Shown here one piece after another: positions 1 to 15,000 of a stretch of 64,000 nucleotides of DNA (the first letter of the stretch is position 1; the number at the start of each line of letters is the position of its first letter). Location: contig CAADRB010000099.1 of the NCBI GenBank assembly GCA_900708905.1, forward strand, positions 124,001-188,000. Direction: 5' to 3'. The stretch is from Hymenolepis diminuta (taxonomy: Eukaryota > Platyhelminthes > Cestoda > Cyclophyllidea > Hymenolepididae). The position numbers and the translations under genes were made by a program. The notes below the pieces were generated by a model that was not told the DNA's origin, searched no databases, and was given only the letters and a program-made list of their open reading frames with translations.

Positions 1-3000
1 CTGGTCGTATCGCTCGAGTCCAATTAATTATCCCCTTGACCCAGCTGAGATCTCAACCTTGGAGTATCATTATTGAAGACGCTGAACTTATAATCAATCC
101 CTACAACTCTCAGGAATACTCGGAAGGAAATTCTCACAGTACTAATTCTCCCGACTGCTTTAAAGAACCAGCATATGAAGTTGGAGTTACCGATGAATCT
201 CGAAAGGCCTACTTAGACCGTCTGGAATCTCGTTGGTGGCAACTTGTTCGAGTAGATGGTTTGGTTGACGCTGTTGCTACGTCTCCTAATGATTCATCCT
301 GGTGGTCTTATGGTGTCTCCCTTGTCTATGGAATCGTCAGTAACCTCCAGGTTGAGATTCGCAATGTCCACTTCGCTTTTGTGGACGATGCAAATATTAT
401 TGAAAGAAGCCTAACTTGGGGAATGCGCCTGTTAAAGATGACGATTCAAGCGACAGATGAGTCCTGGGTGAGTTCTACGCAATTTACTTTCTTTAACGCT
501 TTTTTAATGAATCCAAATTATTCTTTAGTTAATTTATTGTATGTTTTGTGTGAATTTAATGTAACTTTGGGTTATTTCGGGAGTGATTTAATAAATCAGA
601 ATTTCATGTGAAAGATTGTCTTCCGTCAATCGCGTATCCTTTCGCCAAACGCTAAGTCAGATTAGGCTTAAAATGTGTGATGTTATTGTCAGTCGTAAGA
701 TTTACAAATTTTTCAAATTTCTTATTTTTATTTGCCCCTTTTTTACTCTTATGACACGGGTGGCGTTTCATAATGTTTACATTATTTTTGTCACTGGTAA
801 TAATGCGTTTCACGGTTGATGAACGAGGGGTAATAGTTACGTAGTAACGTTCTTAAGGCCTGTTTTATTCTCAAACCCATTAAAGGTAGTATTAATAACA
901 TTTAACATGTGCGGAGGGACGATATTCTGTAGCCGTTATTATTAATAAATTCGTATTTTTCAACCTCTCCTGACCTGAATTAATCTGTCATTTGCTATCC
1001 ACATCACTACATGTGAATCAATGAGCATCGATCTCGTGACCTGTAAGCTGACAGGCATGTGCGTCGGTTATTGTGTCACCTGCTCTTGATAGTATGAATA
1101 ATGTAGGTGTTAATATTAAAAACAGAGGAATGAATTATTTTTCAATATCAGTGAGATATGGAGGTTATTATATGCATTTCAGTTATGACCAGGAGATAAA
1201 ATTCGACAATTTGGGAATAATGAAATTGTTTCGTGGCATAAATATTTGATATACACACGGACACAAACGTAACCAGACCCGTAAACGGATAAAGGAAATT
1301 TATCAAGAGTTTAACACTACTTATTCTCTTATGCAAGCGTCAATAAACTGATAAGATTTCGGAATGAAATGCAGTTCATTGTTTTGACTCGTATTTAGGA
1401 ACTTTGTACTTACATTATAATTTTCCAGGCCCTCTTCTAAAAATTCGGCTCAAATTTTTATATATTAGACATTTGTTATTACATCTCAAAGGTCAAATTT
1501 TTGCTTCATTGTTGAATAATGTCATCATTTCAGTTTGGTATGATGTTTAATTTTCGCTACAATTTGTCTTATTTTAAACGTTTATAGTGTACGTATAAGA
1601 TTAATCATTTTGTCAATGGGTTGATCTTTTAATAAATGTCTTGTCAAATAAATGAATTGATTAAAGTGCAGCTTTATAGCTTTTATGTGACTGTAGATTC
1701 CACTGAAATATTATGCAATTTATACCCATAATAACCAACCGTAATCTTGTTCAAGTTGCTTTCAAAATATGCATATTTTAATAAAAAACTTTTGTACCAT
1801 TAGTACCTGCTAATTTTGCAACAACATTCTGCCTTAATATGACGGAAGCACCCACTCATTGGTCGCTCAACTTTCTAGATTTCAAGCTCTTGTTATCTTT
1901 TGAATTTCCCTGTTTTATTCTTTCTACAATTTGCTGTTTGGCCCTCTAGCTAGAATGAACGTTGTTTATCAAAATCATTTATAATTTTCTCAGTTTCTGA
2001 AGAGAATACTGAAATTCTACGTTAAGTCTTCGAGGATCTAGTACTGAGTATATTTTTACGATAATAGGCGTTTATAAATAACCTCAATAACGGTGTAGAT
2101 AAATGCGATTTTTTAAAATTTTCTTCATTTTAACACTTCAGAATCCCTCAAGCCGTTGCTCCAATCAACAGATCGAATTCAAATCTATCGATGTAGTGGG
2201 TCTCTCTGTCTACTATTACGACATGGCAGCCCATTATTCATCTTCCATCCCTCAAGAGCGCTTCCTCATCCCACCAAGCCAGTTCTCCGTCCATCTTCTG
2301 CGTAGAACCACCCCAGAGCCTCTCACTAGTGAGACGACCCCACGAATTGAGGTAGAAGCTGAATTGACTACTCTCCGAGTAGATGTGTCCCATGCAGTTC
2401 TTGTATACGCTCGTCAACTAACAGATTTTCTCAAGTGTCAAGCCGTTCCTCCGCATCGACCTAAAGCTAGGCCTGATAAACAGTGAGTTTCCTACTTTTG
2501 CTGAAATAATTTGTTCAGTTCCGCCTTAAGGATCGTGTAATCTCTAACTCGGCATTGTTTTATTTTAATTTGGTGTTATTAATGCCACTTTTAACCCATA
2601 TACCACGACGTTAGATCTTCGTAAAGTATTCAGTTTTTATTATATATATATATACATTGTGCAGCTGACTTTGACAGAATAATAAGGCTATTTTTTGTTT
2701 TTATTCGAGTGATGCTCGACTCAGAATTTAAGTAACAATTCAATGCTTAAATTCCAGCTTCCAATATGAATAAGTGCATTAATATTAGGAATAATTCAAT
2801 TGTGCTGTGGCTTCTAGTTATTATTATTTGTACAATAACAACATTTATGCTTATTGTGTTCAGCATATGAACTTCCTCTGGAATAAAAATCCTCCAATAG
2901 AATATAGTTTTTCTAACAGTTGGTTTCAGTACACATTGTCAAATCATTTACTTATTTTTTTAGTCACGCTTTTTGAACAACTCTGCTCCAATTTTCTGTT

Positions 3001-6000
3001 TTCATTGATCTTCACATTTCTAGAATTTGAACTTTTCTTCTAAAAGTACATTGATTGTCAGGTTTCGTAGCTGCCTTTTAGCTGACAATTGGTTTGTATT
3101 TTCTATTTATTATCGGATTTCCTGTTTACGTTAAGGTTAAACCGATGATCTAGTATCTATGATGCGCACTTTTTAAACACGCAAGACTTACATATTTTAG
3201 CATTTCAGTAACTTCTTTTCGTTCATTGTTTAATCACAAATGAAAAGTGGTGGTATCTGTCGTGAACGATTGAAAGCATCCAGAATTGACAAAAAACAAG
3301 CTACCTTTGAAGCGCCTTCTTTTTGTTACCTGAAGAAGTTCCGGTTTTACGTTTCAATCATATTTGCCCCTCTTTAAATAATTGTCGTTATTCTGTAAAG
3401 GTTGATAATCTATACTGTTCTATCCGTTGTTGCTCTCCAGGTGACAGAAGATGTACGTGTTAATCACTCCAAGCCAGAGGTAATCTGTTTGAAATTCACC
3501 AAATATCCAGTGATCCATCTTACAGATCAATGCTGGCTAAAAGGTGGGGTGGTCAAGTGCGAATTTCTTGTAAGGAAAATTCCTGAAAGTCTATTTCTTT
3601 GTCCAAGATAGAAACGTTTCCCTTCGACGATCTTGGGAATTATTAATATTTATCGTTTCTCACAAGTAGTCCTTCATAATTAAAACGTTTTCAGTATTTG
3701 TCATTTGTAAAGCTTGTGTTTTTATTTAAATTACACCGAATTAATGACTTTTATAACTAGGAACTAGGCGGGATGGGAAAAATGGGTACTCTAACTTCTT
3801 TTCAAATTGCTCTTATTTCCGATAGAGGTAAAGTGTTTTTGGCCGTCCTCTTTGTAGCATGCTGTTCTAATTTTTATACCTGGCAGACGATAATAATATG
3901 GTAACAATTCCCTTTAGACGCTGCGTATGATCAGCCGATGGGGTTTCTAGAGAACTGTCCACGATTGTTGTACCATCAGTGATTACGCTCTCCATTGGTT
4001 TAATTCCACTTACCTTCTCTATTTCTAGAGCTGCAGCATGGTGGCGATATGCAGCCGGCGAAGTTGTTCCAGCTTTACGTCGCTCTCATACAAAACGGTC
4101 TTCAGACCTGGCCGAGGCAGCAGCCCTTAATAATCGATATGTTCGAGCCTATCAAGCTCACCTTTTGCGAGGTCTCGGACTCCAGGATGAAGATGATCTA
4201 GTCAGCGTTAGCGTTGAACATCAGAAGACAGAGAAGTCTATGTCACTGGATCGAGTGGCTTTACTCCGTCAAGTTGCTATGCAACGAGCCGCTAGATTTT
4301 TGAAACAACGTCGATCCGTTTTGGTGTGTTACTGATATTTTTTGCTTATTTAACGTTTTATGTTATTTTTGTAATGTTGAAGATGCTTTTTTTTAAGGCA
4401 CTAATAATAATACACCATTAAGACTCAATACTTTATGCTAATTCAGTACAGGAATTTGCCTGGCTAATCTTATTCTTCTTGAATAATTTGATGTCCTCAT
4501 AGTGTTTTACTCTCGGAATTCATATTACCTGCGCATGCATGTCTAAGTATTGTAGCACTAAGTCATACTGATTTTGAACAAGAGATATATGATTAACCGC
4601 ATATTTGGTTTGTGTAAGAATATTGGGTCCATCAATTTTAGGATTTTCTCTTGCTCATTACTCATGTCAGTTTGGTTAATTAACACAGGCATTTTCTTGT
4701 TAGCTCATTCTATCTAGTCCATTTGATCAAAATAAAACTGTCGGTTCATGTTTTTGGTTTATAGGACAATTTGCTTTGTTTTCTGTCCTATTAAAGTTTT
4801 AATGGCTTGAGTTATTTCAGCTGCTATTATTCAGTTGGAACTTAGTTTTTAAGACTATTGAAGGCTAAATTTCATTACTGAAAGCTTGTAATCATTTGTA
4901 TATTTTATTATGCACATTTCGCTAACAGTTCTAGTTTGTTTTCTAGCAGAAGAAAGCAAGCATCGGGAATTGTTCTGATTAAAAAGTATTGTTTTTTCCA
5001 TTTAATTTGATTACTTTATTGGGAGATTTTTTAATTAAATATTCTTCTGTAAGTCATTTTACTTAGCCGTCTATTCGGAAGCAAGATATTTTTGCAACCG
5101 TCGGTATTCATTGTGAGGAAGAATTATTTCGCTGCAAGTTTCGATAGGCTTTTCAGTATTACTGAAAAAATACATACTTTAATAGTCCTAAAATTATTGT
5201 TATCAACTGCTGCGAAGCAAAATTTTTGCAAGTTTTACTTATGGGAAAATCTCAGCATAGAAATAAGTAAAGTAGTTCACTGAGAGGAGGGGAAGGAGTA
5301 ATAGTGAAGTTTAAAATAAATACAGTGTCAAAGAGTCTTATTTCATTAATTTTTAATTTAGATTGTACTCTTTGATTTGGTGACATAGCTCACTTCTAAA
5401 TGATCCAATGTTACATGCGCTCTAATTTTCAAGATTTATTTCTACGTTCCTGAATTAATTAATTAATTTCTGATTATTAATTTGGATACTCGGTTATGCT
5501 ATTTCAATATGTCTTCCGATTGTCAACATTCTACCAGTAACAACAGAGTAGAATTCTTGCAACAGTCTTGCATAGCTCTATCTTGAATTGAAGGGAAAAC
5601 TGTCTTTAAAATGAGGTCAATTGACTAGTGGCAATGATCATGCATTTATGCTTTGTTTCCTCTATAAAATTTCACGTGATAATGATGGTTAAGACTGCTT
5701 TCTAATGACGGTCATTTCTGTTCTTGGCTCAAGTTAAACAATGTTTTCATCGTCAAATTAACTCATGCCTACCAAAGGCCGTTCTCTATTGCTTCACTGT
5801 AAATCAATTACAGGTGCTCACGAACTAATAGTTCTCACATATTGTCTTTGCATCTTAATCTGAATTGAAGAGAAATAGGTGAATGATTCTTTAGTTCGCC
5901 GTTTACGGGCCTATTGCAAAGAGGGCTCTGGTTTAGAAATTACTAATGTAAGACGAAAAACGCGTCTTAAGCTATTGCCCTTTCCAGATTAGGAAAGAAA

Positions 6001-9000
6001 TAGAGTTAGTTGCAAGATATTTATATTGGGAAGGTGCAGAGAAAGGAGTGATTACATATCATTTTAACGTAGGTAGAAAATACGATTACAAGCGACTATT
6101 GTTTCTTAATGAGGTGCCTGTCCTTGTCTCGCAGACTAAGGAGATTCATGGTCAATCTCCAACTTTATCCACTCAGCCGTCTCAATCTTGGTGGCCTTCT
6201 TTCCTCTCGTCTTCCTCTACCGCAGAACCCACCGAACCAAAGTCATCCGATGAAGTGGAGGCTCCAAGGCCCTGGCGTCTCTGGTGGTGGTTCTCAGCAG
6301 CTCCTGCTGCTATCACCAAGGTTGATATTTCAGGGGCCCCAGAACTCCAAGCAGAAGCTCCTGCTAGTTCTTCTGAAGCTGCTATGATGCTTTTGAATGA
6401 ACTTGTGGTGGCGAGAGATGTTGGCCAGGTGCTCACTCGAGATCGCCTCTTCTGCCGACTCACTGCTCGGGTGGATCAATTTCAACTCTGCTTGATGGAA
6501 TATGCTGATCTGGTTAGTTTAAATCTACATTGACTTTCCTATCATTCTGAGTTTTTAAAATTAAGATTACTTCTAATTTCTCAAGAATATCTGCAGTCTC
6601 CATGCAGACAATCTACAGTTATGTGTTGAGACCAGACCGCGGGAGGAATCGTTGTACTTCAAGGCTCGTCTTCACTCCCTTCTGGTGAGAGATGATCGCT
6701 CTCGGGTAGACAGTCAGGGTCTTAATCAACTGCCTCTCTTCCCCAACGTTATATCACCATTGCCACAGATAGTCTTGGGGTCTTCTGCCTCTCCTACAAC
6801 AAGTGATCTCTTTCATTTGGATTATATCACCTCACAATCTGATGATGATCCGAATTTGAGTTCAGTTCCTCCTGCAAGGTATGTCCTCTTAATTTTCCTT
6901 CATGCTGACGAGCTAGATGGTCATATGTTCCCTCCGGTAATTCCCTTATGAATCAATGTAATTGTTTTACGGATTGTAGCATTATGCTTTTTGTGATTTT
7001 GTTAGACTTATGTGCAATGTCCTAGGAAGATGAAATAATCTGCGCTCGTGTGTGCTATGAGGTCGTTAATGTGTGCACGGATTTATTTCTCATTTTGTCA
7101 TGTAGTAGAGTTCAGCGCTCGTTTTAGTGAAATTACTATCATCCGACAATAGATCGATGTTAGAAAGAAAAAACAGTAATGAGCACTTTTGTGTATTTAA
7201 TTCCCATCGGCTCATTCTAACCGTATTGGTTAAGTTTCTTAGCATGAAGGTTCAATTGTTTTAATCATCTCCTCGTTGTAAGCATTGGAATGTGCTTCTC
7301 TAAGTGGGCTTGGTTTGAAACGCTCATTCAAATTACTAATCATTTTAACATAGATTTTGTTTCATTAATATTATTTTATAAATTTCAAAAATTTTACCAC
7401 GATTTACTAATGGTGTATTGTATTTTATCTCCTTTGAAAATAGCTTGAGCATTCGCACAGATCCTCTTCGAGTAATCTGTCAACCAGAACTCTTTCTACG
7501 TGTCATGTGTTTTTTTTCCTCTACTGCTAAGCATAGATCCACCAAACGGACTCGAAGTAAGTCGAAATTAATTCCGGTTAAAACATTTTTCCTTGACTTA
7601 CTAGTCTATTGTTTTACACTTCAGCTGATTCCAGTGCTTATAGCACACTAAAATCCCAAACCAAGGCGAACCTCCGCGCCGCATTGCATACCGTTGAAAA
7701 GGTAGATGAAAAAAGTAATGTTCTTCTGGCAATATCCTCTAACATTCCCTCAAAGCCGATACCCTCCGATCCTTCCAATTCCACCCGATTATCTTCAGCA
7801 TCTGTTAGTGTGGGGGCAAGACCTAGTGGACTTCACGTTCATCTGGATATTGCGGCTCCACGAATTCTTCTACCTGAACGTCTTTGGCCTGCTTCTAGTG
7901 AGAAATCTACTCCAACATCGGATCTTCTTGGAGTTATTTGTGATTTTGGACGCTTTAGGCTGTCGAATTGGGAACCTGCTGGGAAAAGAGAAGCCAATTC
8001 TGATAAAGATCCCTCTTTGTCTTATCTACCTGTAAGATTTTATGACTATATTTTTGGATTTGAATGTAAACCTCCCAGTTATATGGAAGTCGGTTATTTC
8101 CAGATGTTTATATGAATTTTCTGTGAAGGTCTAGCAGTCAACGAATCATAGCCCATCGGTTCATATCTTGTTGTTAGAATAACCAACGCCATAGGCTTAA
8201 ACGTGGTAATGGAGAAATGGTTGTTATTCAAAGGGGCTCTCGACTGCTATGCTTGGCATTTTAAAGTATTCTAGAAGACGAATTGAAGTTTTTAAAACCT
8301 ATCCCTCTAGTAATAATCCCAGTACTGATCAACTGAATAGAACATGTCAAGGAATTGATTAGTAACAGGAATGTATTGAACTACCGGATAGCACAAAGGA
8401 AGTGAAGTTGAAATGAATGAAACACAAAGACGCCTTATTTTTTAGGTACAACCAATACACAAGGAAAGGGAATCCACGGTGGAAAGTGCGGAAGACGACA
8501 GCGAAGAATCAGAAGCTTTCGCAACTCCTTGTGGTACTCCTGTCGTTTCCGATTCCGAATCTTCGTAAGTTGGATAAGTTTTTGATTTGAAATCTATTGG
8601 AAATTAAAAATAAATACCGAACTCCTTTTTTATTTAATAGGCCACTGCTTCAATGTTCTGTACGTCGACGCCGACTGAAGCGAAATCGTCAGCATCGCCT
8701 TTATGAAACTTATCTTCTAGAGCTTGACGAATTCCGCATTCTCGCTGGCAGACTAGATGAACTCCAAGTGTCTGGGCTATGGCCAGATCTCCTTCCAACT
8801 CACTCATCCTCAATTACCGGTGATTAAACTTGTTTATCTTATCATTTCTTTCTGACCATTTGAACTTAAAGGTGACTTTTTCCTTCTAGAAGACGGTCGT
8901 CACATAACTCAAGTTGCCTCTCAAGTTAATCTCGTGGATCGTTTTAGTCTAGCCATATGGATCACCCGTCGAGTGGTTTCCATGGCTTCTCTTCGAGCAG

Positions 9001-12000
9001 CCAGTCCAACACTTCCTTCATCTCCTCCCACAATCCCAGCTGATCTTCCTGGCCTCTTAATCTGTCTCGAACAGAGACATTGTGTCCTGCGACTTTCTGA
9101 TTCTCGTCTGTCTGCTCTTTGTCGTTGTGTTGGAGCAGTTACTTCTATTGCTTCTTCAACGGCTGATGAGATGAATGATTCTTCAGATCAGCAAATGGAG
9201 ACTGTAGAACTTCCTCCGCGCTCAATTCTTCTCAGGAATCCTTCTCCACGTCTTAAAGTACCAACCACCAAATTATCTTCAAACCTTCGTCGTACAGTAG
9301 TTGTTACCTTCAGTATGCAGGAGTTAATCCTTCAACTTGATGCAAGAGGTCGACCTATAGCTGAATTTAAACTGGTTTCAACGGCGGCCAGATTTAATAG
9401 ATTTACCAACGCGGAGCATTCAAAGACGACATATGATGTGTGTCTGCAGGTCCATAGTCTCACTGTAGCAGATGCTCTTTGTGGACTAGGTGGTGATTTT
9501 GATCTTCTTGCTGCTTCGCATCGTGACGTTCGGTAAATAAAATATTTTTGTTTGCTAAAATAATCGTCCTTGATAACTCATAATTTATAATTTTGATACT
9601 CATAAACACTGTCTTATATAATGTAGTGGTCAATCTATTGAGCTGGTAAAGGATTTACGCATTTTCTATATTTTAGGCTTTTTTATTTAAAATGCCATTT
9701 GCTACTACATATGTTGAAGTCATTTCTAGAACGCATGATAAGTTTAAAATACAGGTGACTAATACAAGACCTTCGAATGTTACCATCATTCCAGTAATTA
9801 ACAATATCTACCGGAATTCTTACTTGAGGTTTCGAACTAATTTCCAACTGAATGCCATTAATCTCCTATTTTCTGTGGTACTAGGTTTAGGTATGTGGTT
9901 ATTAGCTTTAGCCTGATTTATTTTTTAAATTAAAATTTATCATGCAGCAGGAAGGGGGACGATAGTCAAAGAGGTTTTGTTACTTCCGATCTCACTTTGA
10001 GATTTAGTTAGACGTCAGTCTGCTCTAGTGTATGTAATGATTCTTATCCTTAAATCTGAGATGAAAATAATACAATGCAATGCTTTACATTTTCAACTTA
10101 ATTTGATTAGATTGGATACCCTGTCCGGTAGCCTAAGTGTCACAAGTCCAAGAGATAGAAACGATTTAACTCCTCGATGTCATTCAGTAAGTAGCAGTGG
10201 AGATAAAACGTCAGCTGGAGCTGTCGTTTCCCGTCCTTTCTACGATCCAATTGGAGAGGAAAGAGATGAAGGTGAGTAATTCAATGTTTATTTATCTACT
10301 TCTCCATTTCATTTATAAAGTAATGACGGATATATCATGTAGATGCTTCTACTGCCCTGATTCGAGTAAAGTATTTGCAAACTAAGACCGCGAAGAAAGT
10401 TAATCGAAATATTGACGTCAAGTTTCGTCATCTGGATCTCCTTGGTAGGTCATTTTTTATATTATCTCGTGATTTCACAAGTTTTTATTATTTGTAGTCA
10501 ATGATCAGTCATTCTCTTCTTGAAATTTGAAACGGCATTCTGTTAGCTTTTTGAATTCGGTCACATTTATGCGTTTACTTAAAAGGCAACTAGTGGTTTA
10601 AATCGTATTGCTATTGGGGTATTGGAATGTTTAAAACTTATTGAATTTTGTATTATTTTTTATCACATTAATGAATATGGGTGTATCAAATAAGAGAGGA
10701 ATCTCCAAACGAAGATTTAAGTACATTCGTAACTAAAACACAAATACAATTGAACTGGTGATGTAATAATCGAACTTAAATGAAGACTTATTGCAGGTTT
10801 TAAAAGCTCTCGATTTGAGTAGAGGAACGGTATCCTTTTAGTAACTCTTACAACTCGTATTTTATCATCCCTCTTATTGAAAAGAATCAACCTGTGTGGT
10901 TGGCCATCCTTATCAGTTGAGCGATCATCTGTTCTATGATGTTAAGATTTCGCGATTTTTTAAGTTTTATTAATAATTTCGAGTCAATTTTTTTTCTCAG
11001 GCAATCTAAATACCTTGCTCGAACTTATCGCCTTTGCTCGATACGTTGTGCCTTATTCTAAATTTGAAAGCAAGTCTACAGATATTAATAAATCCTCAAA
11101 CACAACAGTTGACTTTGACAATACAACCACCACTGATGACGAAACTGACAACAATGAAAATCTTGAAATGTCAATCAGCGTTGAACGACTGAGTCTTGTG
11201 CTTATTCGTGTTAAAACATCGAACACGAATGAAAACACAGAAGAATTTCTCGAAAAGGAACAATTAAAAACAGCAACTGCTGAGCGCTTGGCTACAATCA
11301 CCCTGCTTGGTGCCAATTTCCAGTCCCGTGAAAGTGAGTTATACACATTTTTTACGCCCAGTATAATAATTTATTTCAATTATGGTACTCATAGAATATG
11401 ATGATTATGTGTAATGCCAGAAGCTAGATCGCTCTTCGCTTTTATAATTTGTTGGTGATGGCTTAGATGTCTTGTATTGCTTAGATTGCTCAAGAATTTT
11501 CGCTAGAGACAACACTGGTAATTTGAATTTATTTTTCTTGATATTGCTTCAAATTAGAAATTAAAACGACTCTTATTAACTTAATCAATTCAGATGGCTA
11601 GGAATACAGCTGTTTTCACATTACAAAACTTTCATAATTTAATGAATTTTATCTGATTAACTTCAATCGACTCTTGTAGATTATAAAGATTTGCGAGTAA
11701 GCCTTGCAGGTCTTCAGGTGCTGGACCTGATTGATGTTGAAAAGCCTTCATCTAGTGGTGTTCGACATCGACACATCTTCGTTGCAGGTCGTTGTCTTGA
11801 CCCTGAAATCTCCGACGTAGCTCTCACATGGTCTGGAGCTAAATCTGTCTTTACTCTCACTGCTCATCGACGGGATGCACCGGGTTATCGTGTTGAAGTA
11901 AGAAAGGGATACCCAATGAATGCGATTTCATAATAGTATTGTTGGTTCTGAAACTAAAATATTATATTTCTCTTAGCTTGACGTTACTAGCCCGATCTAT

Positions 12001-15000
12001 GTTCATAATCCCCGAGCATTGCACGAGATATCCACATGGTTATCCAACCTCTATCGCTGGAATGCTGTGGTGGATGCCCTTGCTCGTAAACTAGCTGACT
12101 CTGCGATGTCAGTAGAGAAACTGGAACGACAAAAGGAACAGTCGAAGACCACATCAAGTCTTGCTTCTCTTCACGCCGTCTTTGAACAGCCTGTAGTAGT
12201 CTTCCCTTCTGGCCTCACTTCTCCAAATGTCCTCATAGCTCGACTTGGTCGATTGACACTCCGAAGTGACAACTCTGAGTCAACTTCTCCATTCAACCTG
12301 GTCCAACTAATCATTGCTCGAGCCTCACTGGCTGCATTTGATATTGAAGCCGGAGTTCCACGTGTGAGGGGAACATCAGAAGTTGTTCAGGCTATGTTGG
12401 TTCTTGCACACTATCTCCGATTAATATCTTCAGTTAGTGAGGACTGTATTCTGGAGGATATTTCTGCTAATCTAACGGTAGGTGCTCCGAGAAGTTCATT
12501 TTCAGCTTTACGTCTTGCTTTATCTGCTTCAGTCAGGATTTTATATGGAACTCCATTGAAGTAGCCTATTATAGGTTTGGTAGTTTTCCAAAAAACACTC
12601 TTTATTTTGATTAAGCTTAGCTATTGGATCTCTTTTAGTGATATTGAACAGTCTCTTCACAAGTCATGGATATGCGAAAATATTTTCGTTCAAGAGATTT
12701 TTTTCATTACCAAAACATATGTGATAGGAAATCGTCAAAAAAAGCTCAAAATTGCAGTCAGAATGAACAATTCCCGCGTGTTGTCTCTAATTCGCCCATC
12801 ACTCTTATTGATATGCAATCACACGCCGCTTCTGACAGCTTGATAGGTATTCGAGACATGAATCGTTATCTGTCTGGTGGTGTTTCGAACTCCAATCCAC
12901 ACTAACTCGAAAACGACTTATATTCATTTATATGTAGTCTTCGTTTAGTTAATAAAGTGTCTTGGAAAGTATATGTGCTGTGTAATATATCCCTCTGGGT
13001 TTAAATAACTCTGGTCTAGCGAAATCCTGTGTTTAGATAGATCATAACAACAAAAACTGGACTTCCTAGCATTACAACAGTGACTTAGTTTACAAAAATA
13101 TGTATGTGCAGTTATAGAAGATCAAGCTCTACTAATTCCTTTATTAACTCTCTATTATGTTCCTTGAAATAGATTTTTGCTTATCAACCTAATTGTTGCT
13201 TAATTCGTTTTTAGTATTTACTATTTTCTACTTTTTAGCTGAGGCGAAAAATTCTCCACAAACGCTCTGAAAAGGAGACGGATTCGGAAGAAATTTCTTG
13301 GCCAGAGGATTTTGATTCTTCCGAATTGACTTTTCCATTCAACGAAGAGGTTGTTCTTGAAGTGCAAGAAACTTCAGAAAGTGCATTTGACTCATGGATA
13401 ACTGTTTCGGCCTGTCTTATCCAACCACTCCATGTTCGTCTATCGAAAAGAGTTTACTATCAGTTGCTCCAGACATTAGATAATTTAACGTACTCAGGAG
13501 AAACTTCAATGAAAACTCCTTATCCTGAAGAAATGAGGAAATCAAATTCCACGTCGATGGACACTGGAGCTCATGTTTCTACTTTATCCCGAGGTCTAGC
13601 AATGCGTTTCCGAATGCCTCGCCTTGTTGTGGAAACTTTCACTGAAATGGGTGGAGAGAAATGTCCACTTGGACTCACTAGATTCACTCTTTCCGAATTC
13701 TTTATCGCTGCTTCCATGAGAAGCTCTGCTGGTCTGACTCATATTGAAGCCACGCTTGCATCACTCCTTCTTGAAAACCTACTACCCGGTTTGTTTCCAT
13801 CACTCATTGTCTGTTATTCCATTTCCTTGAACTTCATTCTCATTGTCGTTCTTGCCTTGTAGATTATAGTGAGGAAAACCGATATCTGCTGTTTTCTCAC
13901 TTACCGAAGAAATCTGAAGTCGTTAATCGTTGTAGGCACCCAAGAGTTAACTCCTGCCCAAATCTCAATGAAGATGATTGTCAACCATGGATTTTCGGGG
14001 GTCTCTATGGTGTAAATTCTAGAATCTTTAATCGGTCTAGTCTCAGTTTCAGTGAAAAATATGATGGTCGTAATCAAACAAATCAAAGCACAGTTAGTTC
14101 AATTAGCATCTTTAGAACACGTTTGTTAAATGTGACTTATTTTGTTATGTGTACATTGTTTTGATTCATTCTAGCGACGTACTTCAGTTGATAGTGACCA
14201 AAGGAATCGAGAATTCAAAGGAAGTGAAGTCGATTCAAGCACCATGGACCAGTTTGTTAGGACTCGCATCCTTATGGTGGATAAGAATAGTTCTCTCTTT
14301 AATTCGAAATACCAATCGGTAAGCTAGACGTGTCGAAATATGATAGCCAGTATCATTATGATCACAGTTCTGTGCATCTTAATACCATGAATTCAGTCAT
14401 TTGGAAATTAAAAAATTTAGGAAAGTATTATTATGAGTGTGCATTTAAGGAATTTTTAAATTTATTGGAGCAAATTTTCACGTTTTATACAATTTTTAGG
14501 GAACCATTGCCTCTATTCCTTATTTAAGGGCTTTGGAATTCTAAGGAACTTAATTATTCGATGTCAGTCTTTTAAGTTTAGATTTTGAAAATTAGGTAGT
14601 CTTTTATCGTCTAAGAGTTGTCTGTCAGTTATGGGAAAATCGTTCACCTTGTTGATTGGTCACTGGTAGTAAATTTTGCTGTTTCAGTTATCATTACTTT
14701 TATTTTTGTGGTCACTTTCATTTTGTGAGCCGCTAACTCTAACATATTCTAATTATATTTTTGCTGAAAGAACGTATATGTTGCTCTTTATCCAGTTTTT
14801 GTTAGTTCATATGTCGAGTGATATTGAATGGGCTTCAAATCGATTGTAGAGTTTATTAATTATGAATTAAATTTCCGTAATATCTTAAGTGCAATAAACG
14901 GTAGAAATTTTCAATCACATATCTTATTTTCATCAAATAACTAACATTGTTCAGCTACTCAAAACTTTAATGTTAGCCTGATACTATTTTCTCTCATTTA

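Larger units (their letters stand above)
1..4323 (+). other. VPS13D N-terminal chorein / extended-chorein region (exons 1-3)
   Basis: Exon 1 carries 'GRIARVQLIIPLTQLRSQPW', the usual chorein-domain stretch in which a pair of beta strands precedes the conserved Pro-Trp. It is followed by the 'SRWWQLV' and 'NLQVEIRNVH' strands that start the hydrophobic lipid channel. Exon 3 begins with 'AAAWWRYAAGEV', matching the conserved Trp-Trp/Lys-Tyr-Ala element seen after the first repeat in VPS13 proteins. The exon 2/3 join gives CA+A (Gln), so the 1.5-kb intron contributes nothing else. The gene start and first ~60 residues lie left of the window. Confidence 0.85.

Noticed and set aside
6182..6463. 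Minus-strand frame opposite VPS13D exon 6135-6512
   Set aside because: Shadow of the coding strand, which has clear VPS13-type sequence and splice borders.
12478..12564. Read-through extension of VPS13D exon 11977-12477 to a TAG
   Set aside because: A GTAGGT donor at 12478 and the in-phase acceptor at 13238 give a continuous VPS13 protein; the extension is intron.
12666..12905. 79-codon open frame within the following VPS13D intron
   Set aside because: No in-phase splice borders and no similarity to the VPS13 repeat pattern.
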